This document shows positions 42,719 through 51,947 of a stretch of DNA of 64,000 nt, in pieces (position 1 is the stretch's first letter; each line of letters starts with the position of its first letter). Origin of the DNA: CAVXHQ01 sp963761735 (lineage in GTDB: Bacteria > Pseudomonadota > Alphaproteobacteria > Rhodobacterales > Rhodobacteraceae). Below the pieces are notes generated by a model, which had not been told where the DNA came from, ran no database searches, and saw only the letters and a program-made list of their open reading frames with translations. The stretch covers positions 868,001 through 932,000 of the forward strand of contig CAVXHQ010000005.1 of NCBI GenBank assembly GCA_963761735.1, read 5' to 3'. Made by a program: the position numbers and the translations under genes.

Positions 42719-43843
42719 ATGCGCATTACCGGTTTCACATGCTGGGTCGTCGAGACGGACCGCGGCCCGCAGTTCGACTGGCGCGATGGGCTGCCGGGAT
42801 CGCACGGCGAGTTTGCGGCGGGTGCCCTGCCGCGCAAGGCGATCATCCGCATGGACACCGACGCCGGAGTTTTCGGCCTGATCGAGGCCCGGCGTGGCGA
42901 TGCCGTGATCGATCTGGTGCGACGTCGCTTTGCGCATTTCATCGGCGAAAACCCCCTGTTTACCGAGCGGATATGGTCGAAGGTCTGGGAGATGGACCGT
43001 GTCGAGGAGACCCGGCTGGATCAGCTTGGCCTGCTCGACATGTTGTGCTGGGACGTCAAATCCAAAATCGCGGATATGCCGATCCACGAACTTCTCGGTG
43101 GGCATGACCGAAAGGTGCCGGCCTATGCATCCACCGTCACGTGGCCGACGCTCGACGATTACGAGCGGCACATAAAGCTGTGCATGGAGTTCGGTTTCAC
43201 GGCGTTCAAGCTGCACGCCTGGGGCGATGTCAAACGCGATATCGAGTTGTCGCGCGCTCTGCGGCGCTGGACCGGGCCGGATGCGGACCTGATGTTCGAC
43301 GGATCGGCCGGCTGGGACTATGTCGATGCGCTGCGCGTCGGGCGCGCCCTCGAGGGGGAGGGGTTCTTGTGGTACGAAGAGCCGATGCGGGAGTTCCACA
43401 TCGGCGCCTATGCCAAGCTGTGTGACAAGCTCGATATTCCGATCCTGGCGGCCGAAACGTCCGACGGCGTCCACTGGAACATGGCAAGCTGGATCGAGGC
43501 GGGCGCGCTCGACATGACGCGGGTGTCGTCGATGTTCAAAGGCGGCTTCACCGGCGCGATGAAGATCGCGCATATGTCCGAGGCGTTCGGAATGCGGGCG
43601 CAGGTTCACGGCATGGGCCTTGAAAACGCCCAGATCTGTGCGGCGATCGGCAACAACGATTACTACGAACAGCTTGTCATGAACGAAGAACAGATCCGGG
43701 GCCTGACCGACCTGGGGCCGTTGTCCATCGTCGACGGCATGCTGACGGTCAGCGACGCACCGGGCATCGGCTACGCCTTCGACCGCGCGGCACTGGATGC
43801 CACCGCGACCGACAGGGCCGAGGTCGATACCTACCGTTTCTGA
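42719..43843 (+). CDS. Enolase superfamily (mandelate racemase/muconate-type) sugar-acid dehydratase-like
   Basis: A 374-residue enolase-superfamily protein. The N-terminal capping domain (about 1-125) is followed by a barrel with the Lys-x-His motif FKLHAWGD, metal ligands D (LMFDGSAGWD), E (WYEEPM) and E (LAAETSDG), and a late His in QVHGMGLENA. This arrangement is seen in acid-sugar dehydratases that remove water from an aldonate or aldarate. It is shorter than typical L-fuconate dehydratases, so I do not assign fuconate despite the neighbouring fucose genes. It starts the second transporter block. Confidence 0.82.
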   Translation: MRITGFTCWVVETDRGPQFDWRDGLPGSHGEFAAGALPRKAIIRMDTDAGVFGLIEARRGDAVIDLVRRRFAHFIGENPLFTERIWSKVWEMDRVEETRLDQLGLLDMLCWDVKSKIADMPIHELLGGHDRKVPAYASTVTWPTLDDYERHIKLCMEFGFTAFKLHAWGDVKRDIELSRALRRWTGPDADLMFDGSAGWDYVDALRVGRALEGEGFLWYEEPMREFHIGAYAKLCDKLDIPILAAETSDGVHWNMASWIEAGALDMTRVSSMFKGGFTGAMKIAHMSEAFGMRAQVHGMGLENAQICAAIGNNDYYEQLVMNEEQIRGLTDLGPLSIVDGMLTVSDAPGIGYAFDRAALDATATDRAEVDTYRF

Positions 43844-43894
43844 CGAAAGACGACGATCGGCCGCACGGCCGCTGTATCAATGGGAGGAACCGAC

Positions 43895-45154
43895 ATGAAG
43901 ACCGAGATCAGCAGACGCGCCATGCTTATGACGGGGGGGGCCGCGTTGGGGGCCGCGGCGCTGTCGCCGGGGGTGGCCTTTGCCCAGTCGACGAGCGTCA
44001 ATTACTGGCACACCTTCACCAGCCAGATGGAGTTCGACGCCCTTACCGACGTCGTATTGCCGATGTTCGCGCAGGCGCATCCCGATATCGAAATCGTGCA
44101 GGAGCCGATCCCCAACTCCGAATACATGGCCAAGATGACGGCAGCGGTGATGGCCGATAGCCGCCCCGACACGGCGATGGTTTCGGGCGACCGGTTTTCG
44201 GACCTGAACGCGATGGGCGCGCTGACCGACCTGACGGACCGTATCGAGGGCTGGGACCGCCGCGCCGATTTCGACGACCAGCGGTTTGACGCGATCACCG
44301 ACGCCGAAGGGCGGATCTACGGCGTGCCCGCCTTCGCCTTCGTCGACTGGATGTACTATCGCAAGGACTGGTTCGAAGAGGCGGGCATCGCGCCGCCGAC
44401 GACGATGGAGGAGATGCGCGCGGCGGCCATCGCCCTCACCGACACGGACCGGAACCGCTATGGTTTCGGGATGCGCGGCAGTGCGGGCGGACAGCACTAT
44501 CTGGCCCTTATCCTCGAGGCGTTCGGCACGCCGGTGCAGGCCGCCGATGGCAGCGTCGGGCTGGATCGAGACAAGGCGATCGAGGCCATCGACTGGTACG
44601 CGGGCCTGTACACCCGCGACGGCGCCGTCCCCGAAAGCGCGCCGAACGACGGGTTCCGCCAGATCATGGAGGCCTTCAAGACCGGCCAGACCGCGATGCT
44701 GTGGCACCATACCGGATCGTTCACCGATATCTCCGCAAGCCTCGAGCCGGGCGTGGAATTCGGCACGCTTCCGATGCCCGCCGGTCCGGCAAAACGCGTG
44801 GCCCGTCTTGGCTATGCGTTCAATACCATCCCGAACGATGCCAATATCGACGCCGGATGGGAATGGCTGACGTTCTGGGGCGAACCGGATGTGGCGGTCG
44901 CGTTCCTGGAAAAGACGGGCTATTTTCCCGCCTCGACCGGTGCCGCGCAAAACGAGCGTATCACCGGCAACCCGCTGTACGCGCCCGCCGCCGAAACGCT
45001 GGCCTTCGGCGTGCCGCATCCGGCCTTTCCAGGCTATGCGGGCTGGTCCGAGAACGTCCTGCTGACCACCTTCCAGCAGGTGCTGATCGGCCAGTCCACC
45101 GCGGAAGAGGCCGTGGACGAGATGATCGCGGGCCTCGACCGCGCCGTGAACTGA
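43895..45154 (+). CDS. Sugar ABC transporter substrate-binding protein (cluster 2)
   Basis: A 419-residue family 1 solute-binding protein. The N-terminus carries SRRAMLMTGGAALGAAAL, a twin-arginine-like signal cut near AFAQS. Mature features are VNYWHTFTSQMEFDALTD, RIYGVPAFAFVDWMYYRKDWF and TAMLWHHTGSFTDIS. It feeds the MalF/MalG/MalK-type genes downstream, and the ligand may be a sugar acid or glycoside, given the dehydratase gene before it. ATG 43895 lies after ggaggaacc. A stem-loop follows the stop codon. Confidence 0.9.
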   Translation: MKTEISRRAMLMTGGAALGAAALSPGVAFAQSTSVNYWHTFTSQMEFDALTDVVLPMFAQAHPDIEIVQEPIPNSEYMAKMTAAVMADSRPDTAMVSGDRFSDLNAMGALTDLTDRIEGWDRRADFDDQRFDAITDAEGRIYGVPAFAFVDWMYYRKDWFEEAGIAPPTTMEEMRAAAIALTDTDRNRYGFGMRGSAGGQHYLALILEAFGTPVQAADGSVGLDRDKAIEAIDWYAGLYTRDGAVPESAPNDGFRQIMEAFKTGQTAMLWHHTGSFTDISASLEPGVEFGTLPMPAGPAKRVARLGYAFNTIPNDANIDAGWEWLTFWGEPDVAVAFLEKTGYFPASTGAAQNERITGNPLYAPAAETLAFGVPHPAFPGYAGWSENVLLTTFQQVLIGQSTAEEAVDEMIAGLDRAVN

Positions 45155-45191
45155 CCGCGCCGTAAACTGACCGCGCGGTAAACTGATCGTC

Positions 45192-45220
45192 CGGCCAGCC
45201 GGGACTGCCCCGGCTGGCCG
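45192..45220 (+). promoter_or_regulatory. Perfect stem-loop between binding-protein and permease genes
   Basis: An 11-bp perfect stem, cggccagccgg (45192-45202) with ccggctggccg (45210-45220), loop of 7. It is followed by aaatttctct and no T run, so it is more likely an mRNA 3'-end stabiliser or attenuator than a full terminator. Just before it the bases aaactgaccgcgc are repeated. Confidence 0.7.
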
Positions 45221-45247
45221 AAATTTCTCTGACCGACTGTGGGGCCC

Positions 45248-46207
45248 ATGACTGCGGAATTGACCAAGCGGACCGGCAATCGGCGCGCGTCCGTCTGGTC
45301 GCGGATCAGTCCGGTGCGGATGCTGGGCGAGCTGTCGGAGACGCGGTACTGGATGTACCTGCTGCTGCTGCCCAGCGGCCTGCTTATCGCCGCTGTCGTG
45401 CTGTACCCGACGGTCTACGGCTTCGATCTCAGCTTTCGTGAGATGCGCCTGACCCGACCCGATCTTGGGACCGGCTATGTCTGGTTCAAACATTATCAGC
45501 GGATGGTGGCGGACCCGGTGTTCTGGGTCTCGCTCTACAACACCGCGATCTGGGTGACGTTCGCCATCGTGCTGGAATTCGGCCTCGGCCTGATCGCGGC
45601 ACTGGCGCTGCATCGCAATCTGCCGGGCACGCGGGTTTTCGCGGTGATGATCCTGCTGCCGTTTTTTCTGCCCAACGTCGTGGCCGGGCACATGTGGTCG
45701 TTGATGTTGGATTCCCGGATCGGCGTGATCAACGACATCCTCGTCCGGGTCGGTGTGCTCGATACCTACAAGGCGTGGTTCGTGTCGCCGTTCTGGGCGA
45801 TGGCCGCCGCGATCATCGTCGAGGCCTGGCACAGCTTTCCATTCTTTACGCTGCTGATCCTCGCCGGCCTCAAGGGGATTCCGCAGGACCTGTACAAGGC
45901 GGCGCAGATCGACGGGGCAAGCGCGTTCGCGCAACTGCGCCTCATCACGCTGCCGATGCTGAAGACGGTGATCGCGGCGGCGGTGATCCTGCGGGTGATC
46001 GGGCTGGTAAACTCACCCGATCTGCTCCTGATACTGACGGGCGGCGGGCCGGGGCGGTCGACGCAGGTGTTGTCGCTCTACGCCTTCCAGACCGCCTACC
46101 GCGATTTCGATTTCGGCTATGCCGGTGCGCTGTCGGTGGTGATGTTCGTGTTCCTGATGCTGTTCGCCTGGGCGTACATCCGGCTGACCAACGTGAACAG
46201 GGATTAG
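45248..46207 (+). CDS. Sugar ABC transporter permease, MalF type (cluster 2)
   Basis: A 319-residue permease with a polar N-terminal extension of about 35 residues and six helices (first: YLLLLPSGLLIAAVVLYPTV). The EAA loop is LYKAAQIDGASAFAQLRLITLP. It forms the channel with the next gene product. ATG 45248 was preferred; an alternative GTG at 45239 would add three residues. The next gene starts five bases after its stop. Confidence 0.88.
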   Translation: MTAELTKRTGNRRASVWSRISPVRMLGELSETRYWMYLLLLPSGLLIAAVVLYPTVYGFDLSFREMRLTRPDLGTGYVWFKHYQRMVADPVFWVSLYNTAIWVTFAIVLEFGLGLIAALALHRNLPGTRVFAVMILLPFFLPNVVAGHMWSLMLDSRIGVINDILVRVGVLDTYKAWFVSPFWAMAAAIIVEAWHSFPFFTLLILAGLKGIPQDLYKAAQIDGASAFAQLRLITLPMLKTVIAAAVILRVIGLVNSPDLLLILTGGGPGRSTQVLSLYAFQTAYRDFDFGYAGALSVVMFVFLMLFAWAYIRLTNVNRD

Positions 46208-46211
46208 GGCA

Positions 46212-47060
46212 ATGCAGGCAGGATCAAGCTCACGGTCGCGGCGTCTCGGCAATATCGCCTGTTACACTGTGATGATTTCGTTCAGTTTCGTCTGCATCGC
46301 ACCGATCCTGTGGACGTTTCTGACCTCGCTCAAGCTCGAGGAGGATATCGTCACCGCGACGCTGCAATACATCCCCCGGCAGATCACCTTCGAGAACTAT
46401 GTCGATCTGTGGAACCAGTCGGGCTATCCGCGCCTTGTCCTCAACAGCCTGATCGTGACCGTGACGACGGTGGGCATCTGCCTTCTGACCGGAACCATCG
46501 CCGCCTATTCCTTTGCCCGTTTCAACTTTCCGGGCCGGATGCCGCTGATGCTTGCCTATCTGATCGTGCGGATGTTTCCCGCCGTGATGATGATCATCCC
46601 GCTGTTCATCGTGATGCGCAACATCGGCCTGCTCGACAGTCGCCTGGGCCTCGCCGTCGCCTATACCAGCTTTCTGTTGCCGCTGTTCGTATGGATGCTC
46701 AAAGGGTTCTTCGACGCGGCCCCCAAAGAGCTGGAGAGTGCCGCACGGATCGACGGCGCGACCCGGCTGGGCGCGATGATCCGCATCGTCATTCCCATCG
46801 CGCGCAACGGTCTGCTGGCCACCTGCGTCTTCGTCGCCATCGCCGCGTGGAACGAATTCCTGTTCGCCCTGATGCTGACCACCTCGCAGGGTTCGCGGAC
46901 ATGGCCCGTCGGCCTGCACCTGATGGTCGGTGAATTCCAACTGCCGTGGGGGATGCTGGCCGCGGGCGGCATCATCTCGATCCTGCCGGTGATCGTGCTC
47001 TTCGCGCTCGTGCAGAGGGCCATGGTCGCGGGCCTTTCCGCCGGCGCCGTCAAAGGATGA
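46212..47060 (+). CDS. Sugar ABC transporter permease, MalG type (cluster 2)
   Basis: A 282-residue permease with six predicted helices; the first is MISFSFVCIAPILWTFLTSL. The EAA loop reads LESAARIDGATRLGAMIRIVIP and the tail RAMVAGLSAGAVKG is typical of MalG-type subunits. Tight spacing on both sides supports one transcript with the permease before it and the ATPase after it. Confidence 0.9.
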   Translation: MQAGSSSRSRRLGNIACYTVMISFSFVCIAPILWTFLTSLKLEEDIVTATLQYIPRQITFENYVDLWNQSGYPRLVLNSLIVTVTTVGICLLTGTIAAYSFARFNFPGRMPLMLAYLIVRMFPAVMMIIPLFIVMRNIGLLDSRLGLAVAYTSFLLPLFVWMLKGFFDAAPKELESAARIDGATRLGAMIRIVIPIARNGLLATCVFVAIAAWNEFLFALMLTTSQGSRTWPVGLHLMVGEFQLPWGMLAAGGIISILPVIVLFALVQRAMVAGLSAGAVKG

Positions 47061-47067
47061 TCCAGAT

Positions 47068-48162
47068 ATGTCGACCCTGACCATTTCCGGTTTGCGCAAG
47101 AGTTTCGGCGCCGTCGAGGTTCTGCGCAACATCGATATCGCCCTCGGGGACGGCGGGTTTCTCGTCCTTCTGGGGCCGTCGGGATGTGGCAAATCCACCC
47201 TGCTGTCGATGATCGCGGGCCTCGAGGACGTGACCATCGGCGAGGTGCGCATCGGCGACCGCGTGGTCAACGACGTCAAACCCAAGGACCGCAACATCGC
47301 GATGGTCTTCCAGTCCTACGCCCTTTACCCGACGATGACGGTGGGCCGGAACCTCGGCTTTGGCCTCGAGATGCGAGGCGTGGCCAAGGCCGAGCGCGAG
47401 GTCGAAACCCGGCGCGCGGCAGAGCTGTTGCAGATCGGGCACCTGCTGGACCGCAAGCCTGCGCAGCTTTCGGGCGGCCAGCGCCAGCGTGTCGCCATGG
47501 GCCGCGCCATCGTCCGCGACCCCGAACTGTTCCTGTTCGACGAGCCCCTGTCCAACCTCGACGCCAAGCTGCGTGTAGAAATGCGTGCCGAGATCAAGCG
47601 TCTGCACGAAACGCTCGGTACGACGATTGTCTATGTCACCCACGATCAGGTCGAGGCGATGACGCTGGGCACGCAGGTTGCCGTGATGCGCGATGGCGTT
47701 ATCCAGCAGATGGCCGATCCGCAGACGATCTATGACCAGCCCGCCAACCTGTTCGTCGCGGGGTTCATCGGATCGCCGGCGATGAACATGATCCGGGGGA
47801 CGCTTCGGCGGGTAAAGGGCGAGATCGTTCTGGCCTATGGTGCCGATCCGGATTGCACCCTGAAGCTGAACGATGTGCGCGGGATCGGGGACATCGATGC
47901 AACCGACGTCATCGTCGGCATCCGCCCGGAGGACATTTCGGTTGAAACGGAAGGTGCCTGTATCCTGTCCGGGACCATCGAACGCCTTGAACCGACAGGT
48001 CCCGACACGCTGGTGTCGGTCCGCAGTGGCGAACAACGGGTTCTCGCGCGTATGTCGCCGCGTGTCCGGCTGACACCGGGCCAATCGATCCGTCTGGGCA
48101 TCGACACGCGAAACCTGTGCATTTTCGATCCCGAAGGGGGCGCACGGATCAATCCACTTTGA
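47068..48162 (+). CDS. Sugar ABC transporter ATPase, UgpC/MalK type (cluster 2)
   Basis: A 364-residue ATPase with all nucleotide-binding motifs: GPSGCGKST, FQSYALYPTM, LSGGQRQR, LFLFDEPLSNLD and VTHDQVEAMT. A TOBE/MalK-like C-terminal domain begins near residue 240. It is a paralogue of the ATPase in cluster 1, with clear differences, so the two importers are separate systems rather than a recent duplication. It ends the second transporter block. Confidence 0.93.
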   Translation: MSTLTISGLRKSFGAVEVLRNIDIALGDGGFLVLLGPSGCGKSTLLSMIAGLEDVTIGEVRIGDRVVNDVKPKDRNIAMVFQSYALYPTMTVGRNLGFGLEMRGVAKAEREVETRRAAELLQIGHLLDRKPAQLSGGQRQRVAMGRAIVRDPELFLFDEPLSNLDAKLRVEMRAEIKRLHETLGTTIVYVTHDQVEAMTLGTQVAVMRDGVIQQMADPQTIYDQPANLFVAGFIGSPAMNMIRGTLRRVKGEIVLAYGADPDCTLKLNDVRGIGDIDATDVIVGIRPEDISVETEGACILSGTIERLEPTGPDTLVSVRSGEQRVLARMSPRVRLTPGQSIRLGIDTRNLCIFDPEGGARINPL

Positions 48163-48716
48163 GATGATCCGGAATTTGCCAAGGCGGTGGTGAGCCCGAG
48201 GTTTTCGACGAGGCCGGTTATTCGGATTCCGCTCGAGTGCGATTGCGGTCTCGACAATCTGGTTTGCGTCGATGTCTGAACGATGAACCGCTGCCAAATG
48301 AACGGCGCGAACCTCTGTCACGCGGCACACGTCGAGGCTTGGTTGCGCGGTTACCCGCCGGGTCTGCGCCAAATATTCGATAATAAGCGCCAGGACGTCG
48401 CGATCCAGTCGCCCGACAGGCGGTCTCCCGCCTGCCCACAGCCGCGGCAGGACGGCACCGGCGAGCATATCGACGGTCTGCCGTGCGGTGCCTTGCGCAC
48501 GGGCGGGGCTGTCAAGCGCGAGTGCTACGTTTTTCGATACCGGCATGGTCCGCACACCTGTTTGGGACGCCGTCCGTTCGAACCTGACCTGAGGGAGCGC
48601 AAGGGACGCCAGGTTCCGGGGTGAGCATGGCGCGGCCTTCAGATAAAGGTGTTCGCGAACGCAAAGGCGGTCTCCCTGCCTTGAAACCCGGCCCGACAGC
48701 CGGTGCCGCCGCCGCG
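48163..48716. other. Intergenic or decayed region
   Basis: About 550 bases after the second importer. A minus-strand frame starting near 48545 (MPVSKNVALALDSPARAQ, then TVDMLAGAVLPRLWAGGRP) has a GntR-like opening but no convincing helix-turn-helix afterwards, so it may be the remnant of a regulator. I cannot support a gene here. Confidence 0.4.
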
Positions 48717-49760
48717 TCAGCCACCGAATGGCGCCGATGCACCCTTGCTGACCTGTGGGTCGTTGCGCAGAAGCATCGTGTCCAGAACGGCGACGAGACC
48801 GGCGGCTGCAATGGCGCCACCGACGGTCAGCACGATGCGCGTGACGGCGGCATAGGCCGGCGACTGGCTGGTCAAAGCCGTCGCGATCAGGGCGACGGCG
48901 ACTGACAACGCATATTGATAGACCATCGGCGGGTGCCGCCCCTCCATCATCCGGACCCCGAAAAACAGGCCCAGAAGGGCGATCAGCCCCAACAGGACCG
49001 CGAAATGGCCGTTCCACGCGAGAAGGCCCAGCACGATCAGCGCGGCGACAGTGCCGAGGATCGTCGCAAGGCTGCGCTCCCGCGCCTCGGCGAGCGCCTG
49101 TTTGCCGGTCGGAAAGACCAGCACGAAGATTGCCCCGAAGGCAAAGATCATCTCGGACGCGGGCATCACGGCGTAAAGCCAGAAACACAGCAGCAGCAAG
49201 ACGCTGGCCCGGATCAGCGAGGCGCCGCCGTGATGGCCCGGAACGTGGGGCGGAACCCGCTCGTTCTGATCGGTCGTGGCGGCCGGGATCAGCCAATACA
49301 GCAACGGGATGACAAGCCCCGCGAGGAGCGCGCCCTGGGTAAAGCCGTCGCGGAAATAGAACAGCAGGGCAGGCGCCTTCAGACCCATGATCGACATCAT
49401 CGCCGCCGCGATCACCACCAGCATGCCGATGGGGCTGCCGGTGCGGCGGACGATGTAGAACCCGGTCGTGAATATCGCAAAGGTCAGCGCCAGCATCAGC
49501 ACCGGCACCGCCTGCGTCAGTTCCACCAGCAGCGTCATCGCCCAGATCACGACGATAAAGAATGCCGCCGCCCCGACAGCGAGGACCGGCTCGAAACGCT
49601 TGCGCTGTGCGGCGAGGATGCCGATGGGCAGCGCCACGACGAGGGCGGGCAGGACCGGTCTGATCCACTGCACGGCGACGAAGCAGATCACGCAGAGAAG
49701 CGCCAGCCGGATCGCGAAACGCGGATCGTCGGCATGCCGGGGGCGGGGGGCAACATACAT
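48717..49760 (-). CDS. DUF2955/FUSC-like membrane protein (efflux partner)
   Basis: A 347-residue membrane protein with about ten hydrophobic segments in two similar halves (e.g. FAIRLALLCVICFVAVQWI and ASVLLLLCFWLYAVM). This plan matches DUF2955, a relative of the fusaric-acid/aromatic-acid efflux (FUSC, AaeB-like) family. It is normally encoded beside an HlyD/EmrA-type periplasmic adaptor, as here: the adaptor gene ends 10 bases upstream. The pair would export small aromatic or organic acids across the envelope. Because the adaptor gene is frameshifted, the system may be inactive. Confidence 0.8.
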   Translation of the reverse strand: MYVAPRPRHADDPRFAIRLALLCVICFVAVQWIRPVLPALVVALPIGILAAQRKRFEPVLAVGAAAFFIVVIWAMTLLVELTQAVPVLMLALTFAIFTTGFYIVRRTGSPIGMLVVIAAAMMSIMGLKAPALLFYFRDGFTQGALLAGLVIPLLYWLIPAATTDQNERVPPHVPGHHGGASLIRASVLLLLCFWLYAVMPASEMIFAFGAIFVLVFPTGKQALAEARERSLATILGTVAALIVLGLLAWNGHFAVLLGLIALLGLFFGVRMMEGRHPPMVYQYALSVAVALIATALTSQSPAYAAVTRIVLTVGGAIAAAGLVAVLDTMLLRNDPQVSKGASAPFGG

Positions 49761-49770
49761 CCGGCGGCCC

Positions 49771-50902
49771 TCAGTACAGCGCGGTCAGCCAGGATTGCAC
49801 CCGTTGCAGGCCGGATGCGACGGTCGATACGATACCGTCACCCGTTGCGTGCACCACCACCGATACGTTGCCGCCGACACGGGCCTTGCGCGGCCAGGCA
49901 TCCATGCCGCCGTCGAGTTCGATCCGCACGGGCATCCGCCGGGCAGGTTCGAACCACTGGGTGCTCGGCGCGTTGACGGGCAGGCCGCCCGCCTCGGTGC
50001 GGCCCGGATTGATCCCCCAGCCGATGCTCTGCACCGTGCCCCCGAAAATCTGTCCCGGCGCCGCATCGAAGATCATCGTCACACGGTCGCCGGCGTCCAC
50101 CTCGACAAGCTGATTTTCGCGCAGATCGGCGGTGATCCAGACGCCTTCGTCCTCGATGAACGTCAGCGCGGGCTGGCCCGCCGCCACGAACTGCCCCGGG
50201 GCCAGCCGCAGGTTCGTGACCACGCCGCGACGCGGCGCGGTGACCGTCGTCGACAACAGATCGAACTCGGCCTGTTCGAGCGCAAGTTGCGCGGCCCGCA
50301 CGGACGGGTTTTCGCGGCCGGCGACGCCAAGGCTGCGCTCGGCGCTCGTTGCCTGCGCCTGTGCCGCTTCCAGCGTCGCCTCGGCATCGGCAAGCCGGGT
50401 GCGCGATGCCTCGAGCCCGGCATCGGCGACGATTCCGCGTTCGGCAAGGATTTCCGTCCGCGCATTCTGCGAGCGGATATTCTCGAGGGCCGCGCGGGCC
50501 TGCGCGACCTGCGCATAGGTTGCGGCGAGCTGCGCCGACGAGGCATCGAGCGTCTGCAGTCGCCTGTTCGAGTTGCACGCGCGCCCGTTCGACGGCGAGG
50601 GCGAAGGGCCGTTCGTCGATCTGGAACAGGGTGTCGCCGGACGGGACGATCTCGTTGTCGGCGACCAGGATGTCGGTCACGCGCCCCGGAACGCGCGCCG
50701 CGATCTGCACGACATTTGCCGACACGACGGCCCGCGATGTACCCGGCGCATGCCTGTCAGAGGCGGCATACCATCCGGCGATCAGTACCGTGACGATCAC
50801 GATCACCAGTGCAAACCGCTTTGCGGGATTGCGCTGCGGCGGGGCGGTGACGGGCTGTGCCACTGCAGCCGTTTCGGTGGTGCCGGCGGTCTTGTCCGTC
50901 AT
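49771..50902 (-). pseudogene. HlyD/EmrA-type membrane fusion protein, frameshifted
   Basis: The N-terminal part (from ATG 50902, MTDKTAGTTETAAVAQ) has a membrane anchor FALVIVIVTVLIAGWYAA and the first lipoyl half ANVVQIAARVPGRVTDILVA. After ARVQLEQAT the frame is lost; the expected coiled coil (QTLDASSAQLAA, then QVAQARAALENIRSQNART) and the second lipoyl half (TVTAPRRGVVTNLRLAPGQ) continue in the next frame to 49771. The shift lies at about 50550-50562, near cgtctgcagtcgcc. A single base change would repair it, so a sequencing error or a recent mutation are both possible. Otherwise full length, about 377 residues. Confidence 0.82.
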
Positions 50903-50999
50903 CTGTGCAGCTCCCGTTTGACAGGGCGACGAAGGGATCATTGCCCAAGGCATCGACGTATCGAGACGGCGGCGCAGCCGCGCAGCCGCGCCGCAGTGC

Positions 51000-51596
51000 T
51001 CAGTTGGACTGCATCAACGTGGCCTTGCCGCTCCACACGGGATCGTCGATGGCGCTTGCCAGTACCGCCGCCACATCGCCCCGCGCGGCCGTGCCCTTCA
51101 CGTCGACATCGTCGCCAAAACGCATGTCGCGGGTGCCATCGTCGTCCGTCAGCGCGACGGGCCGGATAATGGCGTAGCTCAGACCCGACGCTTTCAGATG
51201 CTCGTCGGCCTCGTGTTTTGCCTGAAGATAATGCCCCATTTCGCTGTCCGGGTCCGGGTTGTCCGCGCCGACGGTGCTCAGCATCACGAACCGCGCCACA
51301 CCTGCCGAGGCCGCAAGATCGATGAGCCGTTTGGCGCCGTCGCGGTCGACCTTGTCAGTCATCTCCGGTCCGGTCGAGCCGCCCGATCCGGCGGCAAAGA
51401 CGACGCCGTCGCAGCCCTCGCAGATGCCGTCCGACAGGTCGGTCAGGTCGCCTTCCCGGCGTTCGACATCCGCCGGCAAGACGTTTGTGTCCGACGAGGC
51501 GCGCACCAGTGCGACCGGCGTATGCCCTTTGGACGTGAGTTCACCCACCAGGCGCGCACCCGTCTTGCCGGTTGCTCCGGCGATCAGAATTTTCAT
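51000..51596 (-). CDS. NAD(P)-binding protein, NmrA/YwnB-like atypical SDR
   Basis: A 198-residue single-domain Rossmann protein. The motif LIAGATGKTGARLV (3-16) binds NAD(P), and FVMLSTVGADNPD and AKHEADEHLKASGLSYAIIRP are typical of the SDR_a5/NmrA-like group. These are often redox sensors or flavin/biliverdin-reductase-like proteins. The Tyr of the classical YxxxK is replaced by the AKHEAD helix. The start at 51596 has gaggag upstream. It precedes the HlyD gene on the same strand by about 100 bases; a functional link is not clear. Confidence 0.82.
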   Translation of the reverse strand: MKILIAGATGKTGARLVGELTSKGHTPVALVRASSDTNVLPADVERREGDLTDLSDGICEGCDGVVFAAGSGGSTGPEMTDKVDRDGAKRLIDLAASAGVARFVMLSTVGADNPDPDSEMGHYLQAKHEADEHLKASGLSYAIIRPVALTDDDGTRDMRFGDDVDVKGTAARGDVAAVLASAIDDPVWSGKATLMQSN

Positions 51597-51947
51597 GTTC
51601 GGCTCCTCGTTTTTCAGGGGTATCAGGTATGCAATGGACGGCAAGAACGACTGCGGACTTGTTCTTCAATCCCATATGGTTGCGCTCCAAAGGTCAACCG
51701 GTTAACGGCGCCGCCCCGACACTTCGACATCATACAGGCGACAGGAGCGTGCTGGCAACTTCTTGCGTCAAGGCGGGGTTGTGGTCGGCGATCCGCCTGC
51801 CGTCTGCGCGGAGGCGGTCGTCCCGCCCCGTGACATCCGCGCAACCGCACGACGGCCGCACTCTTTCGGGCAGGGGCATTTCAGGATCCTGCCGCAGCGG
51901 ACACCGCCGGGAACGTGCGGTGGCGCTGGCACGCAGCAGCGGAGCGG
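51597..51947. other. Intergenic region, nothing recognised
   Basis: About 350 bases between two minus-strand genes. I see no coding sequence with family resemblance, no strong terminator and no repeat array. It should contain the promoter of the NmrA-like gene near 51620-51700, but I cannot point to clear boxes. Confidence 0.5.

Noticed and set aside
42719..43843. Calling the enolase-superfamily gene L-fuconate dehydratase
   Set aside because: It is about 60 residues shorter than usual for that enzyme and has a Lys-x-His motif in FKLHAW; a different sugar acid is as likely.
47050..49668. Minus-strand frame of 872 codons
   Set aside because: It runs antisense to the second ATPase and out of frame with the DUF2955 gene. 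Only a short middle part near 48160-48545 is not explained by a gene.
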